Source: Sipunculus nudus
Lineage: Eukaryota; Annelida; Sipuncula; Golfingiida; Sipunculidae
Reading direction: 5' to 3'
Length of the DNA stretch: 64,000 bases
NCBI GenBank assembly: GCA_026874595.1
Contig: CM049308.1
Coordinates: forward strand, 73,876,624-73,940,623
Part shown: in pieces, positions 25,901 to 39,100 of the stretch
Layout of the letters: every line of letters starts with the position of its first letter
How positions within the stretch are numbered: the first letter of the stretch is position 1
Program-made: the position numbers and the translations under genes
Notes under the pieces: model-generated
What the model was told of the DNA's origin: nothing
Databases searched by the model: none
The model's input: only the letters and a program-made list of their open reading frames with translations

Positions 25901-26380
25901 ATATGTAAGGACAGGTACTACTTTATTTACACATCAGATGCAATGTATTTGCACACAGTCACATATTTTGCAAGCACAAGAAACAATATGGGCCTATATA
26001 CAGAAAAGTACAGCACGAGGCGCATGGTATGAGTGGTTTCAACAACTAGAGAAAGATTGTTAGTTATTTATACTAGGTTTAGAGCTAGAGCTCCTATAGG
26101 AGAGGGTAAAACGATACAAAAACGAGCTGACAAGAAGCAACTGCAAATGCTTTGTTGTCCTGTATTCATCTGTGCCATATGAGTTAGTGTATGATTATTT
26201 ATGAAGTAGTGTTAATGAATCACTTGCCAAGTAAAAGCATGGACCCCAGGGCCCTGACATGTGATAATCTCATACTTGGATTATGTTGGCTATACACTCC
26301 CTTTTAGACTTGATTCAATAAAATTCTGTGAAAGGCTGTGATCTTTCTCTTTTATTGTGATATGTAGTAAAAAAGCGGGA
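22917..26380. other. Intergenic sequence without recognised genes
   Basis: AT-rich. I see no exon. A cluster of GGTAC and TGACGTCA-like motifs lies at about 25780-25920 (GGTACCG, GGGTACCCC, ATGACGTCAT), possibly a short repeat. Confidence 0.5.
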
Positions 26381-26402
26381 GCTGTTTAACCCTTGGGGGG
26401 TT

Positions 26403-26618
26403 TGTCGAGACCACAATTTTTTTAGACCAATTTTTAACCAAAACAGGTTAATTGATCGGAATAATCGCCCAATGTTTATCTTCACTAGCGTTGACAACCC
26501 CCTCCTGCAAAAAAATCCTGAATCCGGGTGTCGAGACCACTATTTTGTTTGACCAGTTTTAAACCATGACATTATGACAGGTGAATTGATTGGAATAATA
26601 TTTATCATCACTAGCGTC
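26403..26618. repeat. Diverged tandem duplication
   Basis: Two copies (about 26405-26493 and 26530-26620) of TGTCGAGACCAC, TTTGACCA, ACAGGT-AATTGAT-GGAATAAT and ATCACTAGCGT. Function unknown. Confidence 0.5.
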
Positions 26619-27341
26619 GCGCCTGCAGTTGGTCCATCCTCTTGCTCTGATCTATTTCTGTTTCTATATTTCTTAATTGAGTTTGTATTGCATCAAGTGC
26701 AATAGAAGTGCATCAAGTCAGTTTTTCATATATGAGCTTATGTCTTCCAGGCAGATGTCATTTTGCCCCCTTATGTCCTCGTACATTGTGCTGAAGCTGA
26801 GGAGCCTTGAGAAGCGCTGGTGTTTTTCTTGCAGCTTGGTCTAGCAGGAATTTTCACACTGACGGGCTGTAGTCGAAGCTTTGTTCCTGACAGCTCAATC
26901 AGCTCTCGGTTTTCTTTCCAGAGCTTTGCTTTATCACCGAACCTGTTTGCTAATGCGATAGTGTGGCGTCGTCCGTCAGCCGTTGTCCTTACGCTAACTC
27001 ATACTGTCTCAAAAACGGCAGGAGCTATAGCATCACAAAATTTTATGCAAAAATCAGTCATCTGTAAAACTGTAAAATGGATTGAACTTATTTTTTTGCC
27101 ATCTGCATTGACTTAGATTTTATTTGAAAAAAGCAAAAAATCCTTTAAAAAATCTTCTCCAACAAAAAACTGTCCAGCGAAATTGTTCAATATTTCACAG
27201 AAATAATCCCATGAACAAGCTCTTACGTTTGTTCGAATGGTTCCAGTTCGGTGATTTATGGCCGAGTTACAGGAAGTCATTTAACTCAAATTTGGCCAAA
27301 AAAAAAAAAAAAAAACTTAAATTATAATCTCAATGTCAGCT

Positions 27342-28790
27342 GGCTGTAAGTCATCTGAGCTATAGCGATCACTCTTTGTCCGTCGTCCGTCCAACCGTCT
27401 GTCCGTTAACAGGGCACAAATCGTAACCACTGGACCTGGAATCCTCTAACTTAATATCCAGAGGGGACCATGAAAAATATCCTTGGAAACCTGGAATTAG
27501 GTCTCTGTTACCCATATTCTTCAAGCTATGGGGCTCCGAAGTACCCCCCAGAAAATTGAAAAATTTGATACAGAAGCTCAAGTATCTGAACAACTAATGC
27601 ATTGATCACCATGATTTTTTGTATGGATATTGATCATGAAGAGTTTCATCAGTTTCTGCAGACTGGTGGCGCCACCTGTATTCTTTCGAATTTTTTTTCT
27701 CGATTTTTTTCTCTATTTTTAAGACCTTTAAATATGCGGTCATCTGTTAACAGGGCATGAATTGTAACCGCTGGACCTGAAATCTTTTAACTTTACATCC
27801 AGAGAGGTCCATGAAAAGTCTCCTAGGAACCCTTGAATTAGGTCTCTGTTACCCATATTCTTCAAGCTATGGGGCTCTGAAGTACCCCCAGAATAATGAA
27901 AAATTTGATACAAAAGCTCAAGTATCTGAACAACATATGCATTGATCAACATTATTCTTTGCATGGATATTGATCATGCAGTGTTTCATCAGTTTCTGTT
28001 GACTGGTGGCGCCACCTGTTTTTCGATTTTTTAACGATTTTTTTTCTCAATTTGTGAGACCTTTTAAGATGCGTTCATCTGTTAACAGGGCACAAACGTA
28101 ACCGCTGGACCTGGAATCTTCTAACTTTACATCCAGAGAGGTCCATGAAAGTCTCCATGGAAACCTGGAATTAGGTCTCTGATACCCATATTCTTCAAGC
28201 TATGGGGCTCCGAAGTACCCCCAAGAATAATGAAAAATTTGATACAAAAGCTCAAGTATCTGAACAACTAGTGCATTGATCGGCATGATTCTTTGCATGC
28301 ATATGCATCATGAAGAGTTTCTTCAATTGCTGCAGACTGGTGGCGCCACCTGGACTTTTAAAAAAATTTTAACACATTTTTTAATCTATTTTTGGACCTT
28401 CAAAGATGCGGTCGTCCGTTAACAGAGCACAAATTGTAACCATTGGTCCTAGAATCTTCTAACGTGACATCCAGGGAGGTCTGTAAAAAATTTCCGTGGA
28501 AACTTGAAATTAGGTCTCTGTTACCCATATTCTTTATGCTATGGGGCTTATAAACACCCCCAGCATAAATAAAAATTTGACACCAGAGCAGGGCACAAAT
28601 CATAACCATTAGGCCCGGAATCTTCTAACTTTAAATCCAGGGAGGTCCATGAAAAGTCTCCTTGGAAAAGTGAAATTAGGTCTTTGTTACCCATATTTTC
28701 TGAGCTATGGGGTTTTTAATTATAAGTTTATATTTGGAATAAAATGACTAATTAAACGCTTGAGTATAGACGAAAATGACCAAATGTCCT
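27342..28790 (+). mobile_element. Helentron/pearl-like element, family 3 (four and a half 338-bp units)
   Basis: Leader: GTCAGCTGGCTG-TAAGT-CATCTGAGCT (a loose hairpin), CTATAGCGATCAC, then TTTGTCCGTCGTCCGTCC. Tandem units start with GTTAACAGGGCA at 27405, 27746, 28081 and 28418 (periods 341, 335 and 337), with a partial fifth near 28590. Three units carry a perfect GGTGGCGCCACC (27665, 28005 and 28339). The right end was not found; another leader starts at 28795. The - strand ORFs ending in PVNG are repeat artefacts. Confidence 0.55.
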
Positions 28791-28794
28791 AAAC

Positions 28795-29290
28795 AACAGT
28801 TGTTAGCTCAGCTGACTTTCATTCATTCTATAGCGATGGGTTTTTGTCCGTCGTCCTTCCGTCTGTCCATCCGGCCGTTAGCAGGGCACAAATCATAACC
28901 GTAAGGGCTAGGATCATGAGCCCTATGCAGTCCCAGAGGTTTTAAAAAGTTTTCCTTGCAAACGTGAAATAGGTCACTGTGACCTATATTTTTTGAGTTA
29001 CTGGGTGTGTTTACACCTCCCAGAATTAATTCTTATGGTCAAAATTTTCATCCCAAACCTTCCATCTTTCACATACGGCTCACCTACCAACAGGGGAAGA
29101 ACCAGAAATATTTTGAAGGTCAAAGGTCAAGGTCACAGGACACACATTTTTGAAAAGCTTGTGGATACATTTTAAACCAAACCTTTCATCCCAAACCTTT
29201 GATCTTTCACATATGGCTCACCTACCAAGTGGGAGAAGAATCCTATAGATTTTGAGGTCACAAGATCAAAGGTCAAGGTCTTTTTGCTTG
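28795..29290 (+). mobile_element. Second family-3 leader with AGGTCA-rich duplicated segment
   Basis: TTAGCTCAGCTGAC, CTATAGCGATGGG and TTTTTGTCCGTCGTCCTTCC repeat the leader at 27342, again followed by GTTAGCAGGGCACAAATC. Downstream, ATCCCAAACCTT-ATCTTTCACATA-GGCTCACCTACCAA occurs twice (from 29051 and 29188). Each copy ends in AGGTCA repeats (29117-29135 and about 29255-29280). The end of the element is not defined. Confidence 0.45.
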
Positions 29291-29575
29291 GAGGAATGGG
29301 GTCAGCTGGCCAGGAGATAAGAGGTTGCAGGTCAAAGTTATTCACACGTTGGTTGCCAAGTGATTACTCTAAGTTTAAGTGGTCAGTAGTTACGAATCAC
29401 TCTAGAAAGAATTTTATCCAATTGATATGTGGGCAAAAGGCCAAGGCCATAGGTCAGGGATGCTCACAATAAAAACTTCCTTTGTAGACCATCTCCATTT
29501 TTCTTGTATATATAAATATATCATAAATGAAAGTTCAGTACAGTTGGTTTGTATTGAATAAAAATACATACAGAG

Positions 29576-30055
29576 TACATTTGATTTAATTTTCACAGCC
29601 AGTTTACATATGGATTTAATCTGATGAATTTTTAAATTTGAAAGTATAAGCTTAAAAATAGTCTAGCTATTGAAGTTTTTTAGAGGCCTTAATGTATTTG
29701 TATTTTCTAGCATCATGACCCCCACTTTTGTTTACTAGAACTTTGCCTGGTAATCCAAAAATTGGCATAATGTTAGATGTCCCTAAGGTCTCCTTCCGAG
29801 CCAAAAACTGGGTCTCTGCGACCTTTGTCCTTTGAGAAATTAAGGAAAACCTCAATTTGTTTTATTAAAATCATGTTTACACTTCAAGAATGCCTAATAT
29901 CAAAACCCCGATCTGAATTTGATCATAGTTACTATGCATATTCTTCCATACATTTCCTATGTACATTCCAAAAATTAGGTCAATCTGTTGAAATCTTAAA
30001 TTTGAAAATAAAAGCTAAAAAATTAGGCTAGTTATTGAATTTTTGTGGAGGCTCT
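29576..30055. repeat. Partial direct repeat, period about 364 bp
   Basis: AATTTGAAA-TA-AAGCT-AAAA then GTCTAG or GGCTAG, then TTATTGAA-TTTT and AGGC occur at about 29636-29688 and again at 29999-30052. This may be one more tandem-core element, but its ends are unclear. Confidence 0.35.
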
Positions 30056-31623
30056 TGTTGTATTCCCTTACATTGTCAAGCAGCCCCTTTAGGGGTCACT
30101 GTATGTCATTCAGTGCAGCTCTCTATGCACAGGCTGTTGTTATGTAATCCCATCACTCCTGCAAGCCCTCTCTCTTTGCCAGCTTGATCATGCAGTAAAT
30201 ACCACAAGGAGCCTTTCTCTTTCTCTCTACCCCCTCTCCCCCCAATTCTGTTGACAGACCTGTACTATAAACAAGATGAATCTTATAATTTCACATTTTT
30301 TTCTGCAAACCAGCAGTAACAACAGAGACTCCTCCCCAACCCACCCCTTCAATACACAGGACTCATAAACAAGATGAATCTTATAATTTTAATGTTAAAT
30401 TAATTCTTTTTATTGAGACTTGGACAATTTTAATTTTTTAAAGATAAAAATGATCAGGAATTGAATTCTATCATTTAAATGTGATAAAATATTAGGAGCT
30501 AATGTAAGTGCTAATTGACAAGATTTAAGAAGATATTAATTCTCTTAAGCATTTCATTCATATCTCTTAAAGTTGGCCAGGCCTAGGTGTGAATACCACT
30601 ATTAAACTTAGTTTTACCCGTTTCCCGTTCTAATTTAGCCTTATTATGATAATCTATTGTCTGTATCGGGAGAGTTATCTTGAGATAAAAATTACAGGTT
30701 TTGAAACTTGAACCACTTATATCTCCTCGTCTTGCAACTGATTCTGGACTCGGGCAAGAAATATTTCCCCATGCATAAAGCCTTTCTTTCAGATAGTCCG
30801 CAGAAGATCACACATGCTTCAGCAAAATCCTTAAGGGGGCTAGTGGAAGTCAAGGTGGGGTTCGGAGTTGTGGTTAATTCTGAGCCTTGGGTCTCCGAAG
30901 GATATTTACCGATGTTCATGGTACAGTGCTTATATTTATTTACAAAGACTTTACCATAGTCTATGAAGAGGTCTAATTGGCATGGCACAGGTAGAAATTC
31001 CTCCGGACATGGATCCTAAAAGTTGCCAGACATGTGATCTGAGCCGGACAGCTATATTTTTAGCAGGACATTATGAAAAAGAAGTAGGTAGTTAGATATC
31101 ACAAGTTCCGCCAGGATCCTCATCAAACATTGCAGTGTGCTTCATAGAAATTGTGTGTCACGGTCTACCTGCTTGGACCGAGATCAGCTCAAGAACAAAG
31201 GCGCCCAAGTAAATGGCCCTCGTCTGGGATAGATATCTTACAATGGTGATCCAGACTTCAAAATTTGAAGGATCGTTCATTGTGCGTAAATTATTCCCCT
31301 ACAAAATTCAAGGCGAAGATACTGAGAGCAAACAGCTAACCAACCAGGGAAGGGAAACAATACCTCGCCACCAGGCATAGGTTGTGATAATGTACATGAC
31401 TATATTTCCTAAGTGGGAACCCAGCGCCAAAGTGAATTGAACAAATTTGTAACACTGATATGACAAGAAGAATGGGAATAGGTGATTTAAAACATTCACT
31501 GAGAAATGTGTTGAGACACAGATTGCCTTTTCATGCGTCGGCTTTGTCCGTTCATATCACCAAGCTTCGTAATGTAATGTACACAAAAGTTAGATTCTCT
31601 TATCATGCAAGACAAGTATGCTT

Positions 31624-31642
31624 GGGGGGGGGGGGGGGGGGG
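31624..31642. repeat. Homopolymer G19
   Basis: Nineteen consecutive G in the intergenic interval. Confidence 0.9.
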
Positions 31643-31966
31643 CGTTTCGAAAATGGCGGTCATTATGGAAACGATAATATAAAAAAATGAGTTCTACGGG
31701 TCATAAAACGTTAAAAATATTAGTTGACCCTCTATGTCTAATATCAAGGTTATTATGGTATTTTTGTTATTTTAGTATTATATGGCGGCCATTTATATTA
31801 TGCTAATTAGCACAAATTCCCCAAAGCTGACAGCGGGTCAACCTCAATATTTTTCACACCTGAAATGCGAACAAAATCCACCGAGAAATAAAATTAAGAC
31901 AATAAAATAAGGTAAGCAGAAATGTTGACCTTTGGCTACCGGACTATAGAGTGAAATTTTGTACCA

Positions 31967-32300
31967 CTAGCTGTGGCAGAGTCGTAGATTGTCTATGTAG
32001 AACACTCGGTTGCTTTTGATGGGTAACTTGTGGTAGGCAACAGTTAAGATTTCGTCCTTTTCATCTCTGAAGTCCATCATTAATACATGGTTTTCCAGGA
32101 TGAAGCTTCAAGCCAGGATGAAGTGTGAAGCTTCTTTGGCTGAAGATGAACCTCACTGCAGACCATGAAATGGTCAGTCTCATTGTTAAACACAGGCATA
32201 TGTACGAATGCTGTTCATGCAGTTGAGGCAGTTGATCTGGTTGTAATGAAATCTCGTCGTTGCCATTGCTCCGAACCTGGGTACTGACAGGATAAAAACA
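31967..32300 (-). pseudogene. Unidentified broken coding-like fragment
   Basis: On the - strand one frame reads FILENHVLMMDFRDEKDE, then ILTVAYHKLPIKSNR, then VFYIDNLRLCHS before a stop at 31967-31969. Composition is protein-like and unlike the AT-rich surroundings. Upstream, further coding-like pieces (MATTRFHYNQINCLNCMNSI) are separated by stops and by an imperfect duplication around TTCATCCTGG. I do not recognise the family. It may be a decayed transposon or pseudogene, or chance. Confidence 0.25.
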
Positions 32301-33100
32301 ATGTTACTTCCATTTTTCGTTATGTCCGTCTAGCCAGCGGCGGTAGCTGAAAGCGCTTTATATTTACTCCACCAACACACAAATAACCAACCAAATAACC
32401 AAGGACGATGATAAATATGATAGACAAAGGTTGTTTTACAACCCTGTAAACCATAGTAAGGGCTTAAATATTTGAACGGTCCATTTTAAATATTACTCAT
32501 ATTTATATGTTGGGATTAAAGGAAAATATCTACATCAAGTTATCACACATTTCATTTTGAATTTTTTTAGGTAACCTCGTCCCCTATTAAGTTTTGGTAA
32601 ATAAAATTTGAAAAATGAAATTTTAAATATGTTCATATTATGTAATGATGAACAACTTAGGATGAGACCATTGTGAAATGCGCTACACGTCATGACAACG
32701 AGGACTGAATAAGACAAAAAACAACAAAGGAATGGTTTGTTTGGAAAACACATGTATATATTGGCAAATGAAATATTAAATCATAAATATCATACTTTAA
32801 AATATAACAACGATCACATATTTTCCATTTTATAAACGAGGGAGCCCTCTAGGAATTTTACGAAACGCTCAACAACGATAAAGGATACGCAAAAAACTCC
32901 GGCATTTGATATGAAACTAAATATCAAATATACCAAACTTGCTTTTAACGTTAAGACTGAACAAATCAACAATAGCGTCAGAATCAGGAAAAAGACTTAA
33001 ATGTCTTCCTGAGCCTTAGAGTTAATTTAACAGGAGCTTCGATAGCTTTGCCTAATATTCTTGTTTTTCACGTTCACAGCAACCGATGATTCCCAAATTA

Positions 33101-36100
33101 TCACTTTTTCCCGTTACTGCAAAAAGAAAAAGAAAAAGAAAATATATATTAAGGACAAATAGATAGGACATTTTCATTGAGATGTTATTAATACATTTTA
33201 GCCATGAAGAATTCAGTATAACCTATAACTATTATTACAACAAGGGACCCATGGGTCACGGCGTTCAGCTGATTTTTTTTTAAATTTTAGCAGAGTCAAA
33301 ATATCCTTTTTTCTGGTTTTTTTTTAAAATATTAATTAACACTTGAAAAGCCAATTGGAAATGGCCTTGCTAGCTGGTGATAATCAAATACTAAATATAC
33401 GTTTGCCAAACTAATACTGTGAACTTTAATAGACTTAATCAGAGATGCAGGGGGCCTCTCACGATCAACTACAACCGACTGATAGTCTGCACAGCTAAAC
33501 ATGGTTAAATAATACGAAAAATGTACGTTATTATGGTCGTGGTTGCAAGAAACACATTGTGATGCTTATTACATCACGGCCATCACTGCAACTGTGGATG
33601 CATTGACCTAGATGCGATCAATTATTATCATCGGGAAAGAGCCCGAAACCTGGGCGTATTTATAGAAAAAGAGTAGGACCGGGAGCAGGGGCACGATGTG
33701 TGTCCAAGGTATTCTTGCCACGTAGAGTGGTTATGGTCGGGGCCCCAGAAGTAATCTTCGGAATAAAATTAAAAATTTATGGGGAAGCACCAATTTTTTA
33801 ATATTTCTGTTTTTACATTTTGGTGATATTTGTAAATAGGGTTATGATATTGAGCTCCCTTTTCGGTCATCCGTCATTGGTCCTTGAGTAATTTAGCAAT
33901 TTTTGTCAAATGCCAGGTCTGACACCGAGTTTTTTCTATTTTTATTTTGTTAATAATAACACAATTTTTACTTAAACACCTTCCCGGGCTTAATAATGCA
34001 TAATAATTTATGCGAATAAATACAATTATTTAAAGGAAGAAAATTAAATGGATCTACTTTATACACTCGATGAAATGCGCTGGCGAAGACGAAATTGCGC
34101 GGGGATATGGTACACAATATTTGTTTCCTTCCTTTAATTAATACCAGTGTACTCATAGCGGGCCTACTGTATATAACCAGCGATTCTCGTGAAAAATGGT
34201 TCGTAGCGGGACGTTCTCTACATTCCTCACCTTTGGGGAACTCTAAATTCTTACGAAAATGATTAGGGATTTCAGAGATTTACAGAGATTAGAACGGGCC
34301 AACGAACGCAAGAGTTACGAAAATCACACAAGGCGGCCACAGAAAAGAAACCTTGCCCAGGGTATTGTGTCACCGACTCAAACACAAAAAGGAAGGAAAG
34401 GAATTAGTTGTGACAATAATTAAATTTATTAATTAGGCAGGTAAATGGCAAAAAAAGCCCAAATGAAAATATACTTTCCCAAACGACAGCATAATATTTT
34501 GGGTTCAAATTCGCATTAAAATGTACAATTAGATATTATATTGTAGAGTTGTTGTGGGATGTTTAATAATGGCGGAGCAGGGAATGTCATCTTACCTTTC
34601 ATCTGCTTTGGCTGGTACCTGGGAACCGTCGCCAGTAAGAGTGACAGGAACATTTGATGACGTCATGATTTTTTTCACCCATTCTGGCATTTCTCCATTT
34701 TCAGACTTTTCCGTTTGTTTCTTGATATTCTTTTGGGTTGTAACCGCTAACGTGGCTTAAGAGAAACAAATGCATCAAGGTACGATAAGAAGAAAAGAAA
34801 GGTTGTTTGAATTTTTAAATGAGACCTCAAAAAGGAAAACATCCATTTTTTTAAAACCACTACTTTTAAAGAAATTTGCCAAAATAATAGCCGCTGCTTT
34901 TTTGCAAGAAATTAACAACAATTCAACAATAAATTATAAATGGCGAAATTAATAACAATTGAGGACAAATTCATATTTGCCTTATGACGAGTCCATTATG
35001 TGAAGACCTTATGTCATTATGTTAAAAGCTTAGCCCTTTTGATAACATCCATTAGCTCAATCCTGAGAAGATTATTAAGATGATACCTTTATTTGTGATG
35101 GTGTCTTGTTCCGATTCTTCTGATATATCGGGCATCGTCGGAGACCGTTCAATTGTGATCTGTAATACACAGAAGGCATCATCAAATGTATATCTTTGAA
35201 ATAACAAGATGTAGCACATATTTCTAACTTACATGAATCAATCGAATACAATGCAATTGAGTTCGCCTGAGTTGGTGGCTAATGTTAGTTTTGCTTTATT
35301 TTAAGTGTTAACTGTATCTTTATCGACATTTATTTTATTCTGCAGACCAATGTGGTTCACTTTGCCATGGATAGCACTAAATAATTCCTTAAAAACAATA
35401 ACATGGATTCTTACGGAGGAAGAAAAAATTTGGATTTTTTTTCAAAAGAATCGTGAATATTTCAAAGGAATTTGCATCGAACTATTTTGTAACTTACCGC
35501 TTTGAACATTTGTCGAACGAACATGTGCCTGACAAGTATATTTGGTAGATAAAAGTAACCAAGTAACGGTGCAGCCAAAGGCTTAGACGAAGAGAGAATA
35601 TAATTTTCATATCTGGAATAAGTGTAAATGGAGCAAGCAATCTCCTAGAATGCAGTTAAGTACCTCTGGAGGATCCATATGTCCCGGGAATAGGGGCTGT
35701 TCATCCGTCACATGGACACTAAAAAAATATAAAGATATGGAATTTATGTGATCACTGAAGAGCAATGCTTACTAAAAACTAATTCGTAGCCAAAACGCCC
35801 CACTCGTATCATCTCAACATTAGGGTCTACTCATTTTGACAAATAGAAGGAAATCATAATGAATGTGCCGTGTATTCATACAAATTTAGGCCAAAAAAAA
35901 ACCCAAAAAACTAGATGTGTCGGAACGAGACGAATGCCCCCGCCTGGGGCAAATTAGAAACATTTGTAAAATTTTGAAACATTTTTTAAGTTCAGGAGGT
36001 GTCGTATGGTCAAAAGTAGGTCAAGAAGGGCAAAATGCAAACTCGATCTGTAACGGGTCATTATCAAGCAACACACCAAAAATCATGCAGTATATGCAGG

Positions 36101-39100
36101 CATTGTGAAAAAAAGTCCATACATGTGCATTTTTCATAAAAATTTCTGTCTTTCATGAAATTTTCTATGTTTAGGAGCCGTAAAACAATCAAAAGTAGGT
36201 CAACCGGGACGAAACGCGAACTCAATCTGTAACTGTCATTATCTGCCCACACATAAAAAAACAGGGTGGTATCTGCAGGCAATAGGGAAAAAAGTCAGTA
36301 TATATGCACTTGTTATGAAAATTTCTATTTTTCATGAAACTTTCTATGTTCAGGAGCAGTCAAATGGTCAAAAGTAGGTCAACTGGGACAAAACAAGAAC
36401 TTGATCTGTAACTGGTCATAATCTGCCTACACACCAAAAATCAGGCCCCTATCTGCAGGCACTGAAAAAAAGTCCATACATGTGCACTTTTTTATGAAAT
36501 TTTCTATGTTAGAGCACGGTCAAACGGTCAAAAGAAGATCAACTGGGACAAAACGTAAACTCGATCTGTAACTGGTCATTATCTGCCCACACACCAAAAA
36601 TCAGGCCAATATCTGCAGGTATTGCGAAGAAAAGTCTGTACAAGTGTATTTGTCATGAAAACTTATATTTTACATGACATTTTCTATGTTCAGGAGCCGT
36701 AAAACAGTCAAAAGTAGGTCAACTGGGACGAAACGCGAACTCGATCTGTAACTGGTCAATATTTGCCTACACACCAAAAATCAGGCCAATATCTGCAGGC
36801 ACTTTGTGGCTGGGGCATAAAAATCCGGATCTTGTTATCCTTGTTAGATATTAATGAATTTCATAGCTTCCAAATATATACAACTTTTATACAAATTTTC
36901 AACAGCAATAATACTACTAATAATATTAATAATAATAATATTCAACATTATATCTGACAGCTTGTGCAACTCGACTTTGGTCGAGCAATTCCGTCGGAAA
37001 TGCCCGTTTTTGGTCTTGGACCAGTGTGGCCGGTGCAAGGTCTGTCCTAACGGGGTACTTTCCCCCTATTTTTCAACAAATCTCGAGAAACATAACATTT
37101 ATTCGCGAAGGAACCAATCAATCGCACAATCAATCAGAAACATGGCGTATCTTTTAGCCAGCAGAGGGACTCGCTCCACGTATAAACCTGGATGTCGAAA
37201 GTCTGATATCAGAATTTAGGGTATAATGCTAATAATTATACTCAAGTGTAAAAGTATATTGTATTATACGAATCCAACCTTCTGGTCTGCTGTGCTCCAG
37301 ATGTGCCCTCGGATGGGTTGACCTGGAATTCATCATTATTTCATTGTCACATTTTGCAGATTATATAACTGTAAACATTGTGTATAAAATTTCACGGCTT
37401 CTTCTATAAATTCATTTATCTCACTAAAGTTTTAACTCATTTATGTACAATGAATGCATTTAACACAAAATTAAATGTCACAAAAAAACTACGACTGTCG
37501 GTCAAACATTCAGTAATTTCTCCATGTTGGAAACATTTGACAATCCTTTTTACAACCCTAGAGGGTTGTCATATTGAAATTATAACAACCTGGATTGTGG
37601 TTTTAGGTACACCCATTTGACAACCTTAAAGTTGTCGATTTGACAACCCTATGTTTTCAGTGCAGATACATTTGAGTGTAATCTTACAAAGACACCTTGA
37701 ATTCCCCTGAACAACTACACAGTAAATCTTAGTTTATCCCATTTAATGTGAAGTATAAATAATACTCACGGGACCTTGGTTTCTCCTCATTGTTCCTTTT
37801 ACCAAACGATTCAGCTCCAGCATCTAAAAAAAGAAAATCCATCTTGAGATAATTCTAGGAGGTTATGTGATGACGTTAATGTCTACTGACAACATTTAAA
37901 AGACTGTTCATGTCTGTTCTTAAATGCAGCTATCACCACAACATGTTATATGCGTACTTATCAGGTAATAAAAATATAACGAACATAGCTTCTGGTGCTG
38001 CAGTCAACAGCTGACATATGTATATACTTGTTTCATGATCAATAAACCTGCACGATTTGTCACCGAAAGTTGCAAAATGGCGTCACATGCTTGCTAACAG
38101 ACATAATATATTACAGGGGTGTAACCAGGATTTAGGAAAAGGAGGGGTCCGAGCTAAAAGACTAATGATAAAACCTAAAAAATAGAGGATAGTCAGGGGA
38201 TTCTAAATATTTATATATCCTTAGAGCTAAAATTTATTTTAATATAGATTTAAAGCTAAATTGAATTAAGTTCGACGATATTGAGACCTTAAGGAGCTCC
38301 TGGTATTTTTATGGAAAGGATTGATTTGGCAGTTTGGATTCATTCGCAATTAATTAGCTGTCGAATGCAAAACGCTGTTATTGTCAGAAAACCTCAAAAT
38401 TCGCATCAATGCTTACGCAAAAGTTCCCAAGGTCCCGAAAATTAAACAAAGGCCGCAAAAATTGGACCAAAATCCTTAAAAAGCGGTTGCTAAAAAGGTA
38501 GGTTTGTGTGTGTTTGTGTGTGAGTGTGGGAAGGGGGTGGGGGGGGGGGGGGGGGGGGAGGTTCGGACCCCCTGGATCCCACCTCTAGAATCACTTCTGT
38601 AATTTATTATGTATCATGCAAGAAATTTTTAAACTATTAATTTAGAGCACATGGAATAAAGGGTGCCACCTGAGTGCATTTCCTTTATTTTCCATTTCCC
38701 CAACGATATGTTTTAATGCAACATTTTTCTGACAGATGAAATGGTAGTTTTCATTTCAAGGCTTTAGGTCTGTTTAACTGGTATCAGCTGTCATGAACGA
38801 GAGAACACAAGATCCCCTGTTGAAATTACGATAGGACTTACGCTATTAAGACAGGTAACAGATAATTAGACCTGCATAACTTAATATTGTTATTCTTCGT
38901 TATTGTTATATAATAAAGGATTTATATAGGATATGTAAATATTTTGTAACACGCCCCAGGTCATAATTAAATCCAGTTATTTCTTGGTCATATAAATTAT
39001 ATAACATAATATGTTACTGGGTAACGATACCTACATTCAGTTTCATTTATCTAAAGATAACTAAAACTTCCTAGCATTTTAAAACAATATATATTAGTTT

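Noticed and set aside
26820-27116. 98-residue + strand ORF
   Set aside because: Composition and the CGTCGTCCGTCAGC stretch fit a repeat leader rather than a gene.
27369-28609. Three similar - strand ORFs ending in PVNG
   Set aside because: These are the same frame of successive 338-bp repeat units, with frameshifts between units and no start or splice context.
34554-34760. 68-residue + strand ORF
   Set aside because: Antisense shadow of exon 30 of the channel gene; the - strand has matching splice sites and phase.
35664-35718. Direct joining of exon 37770-37823 to exon 35664-35718
   Set aside because: The phases disagree and give a stop at once. The 44-bp exon at 37279-37322 supplies the missing phase.
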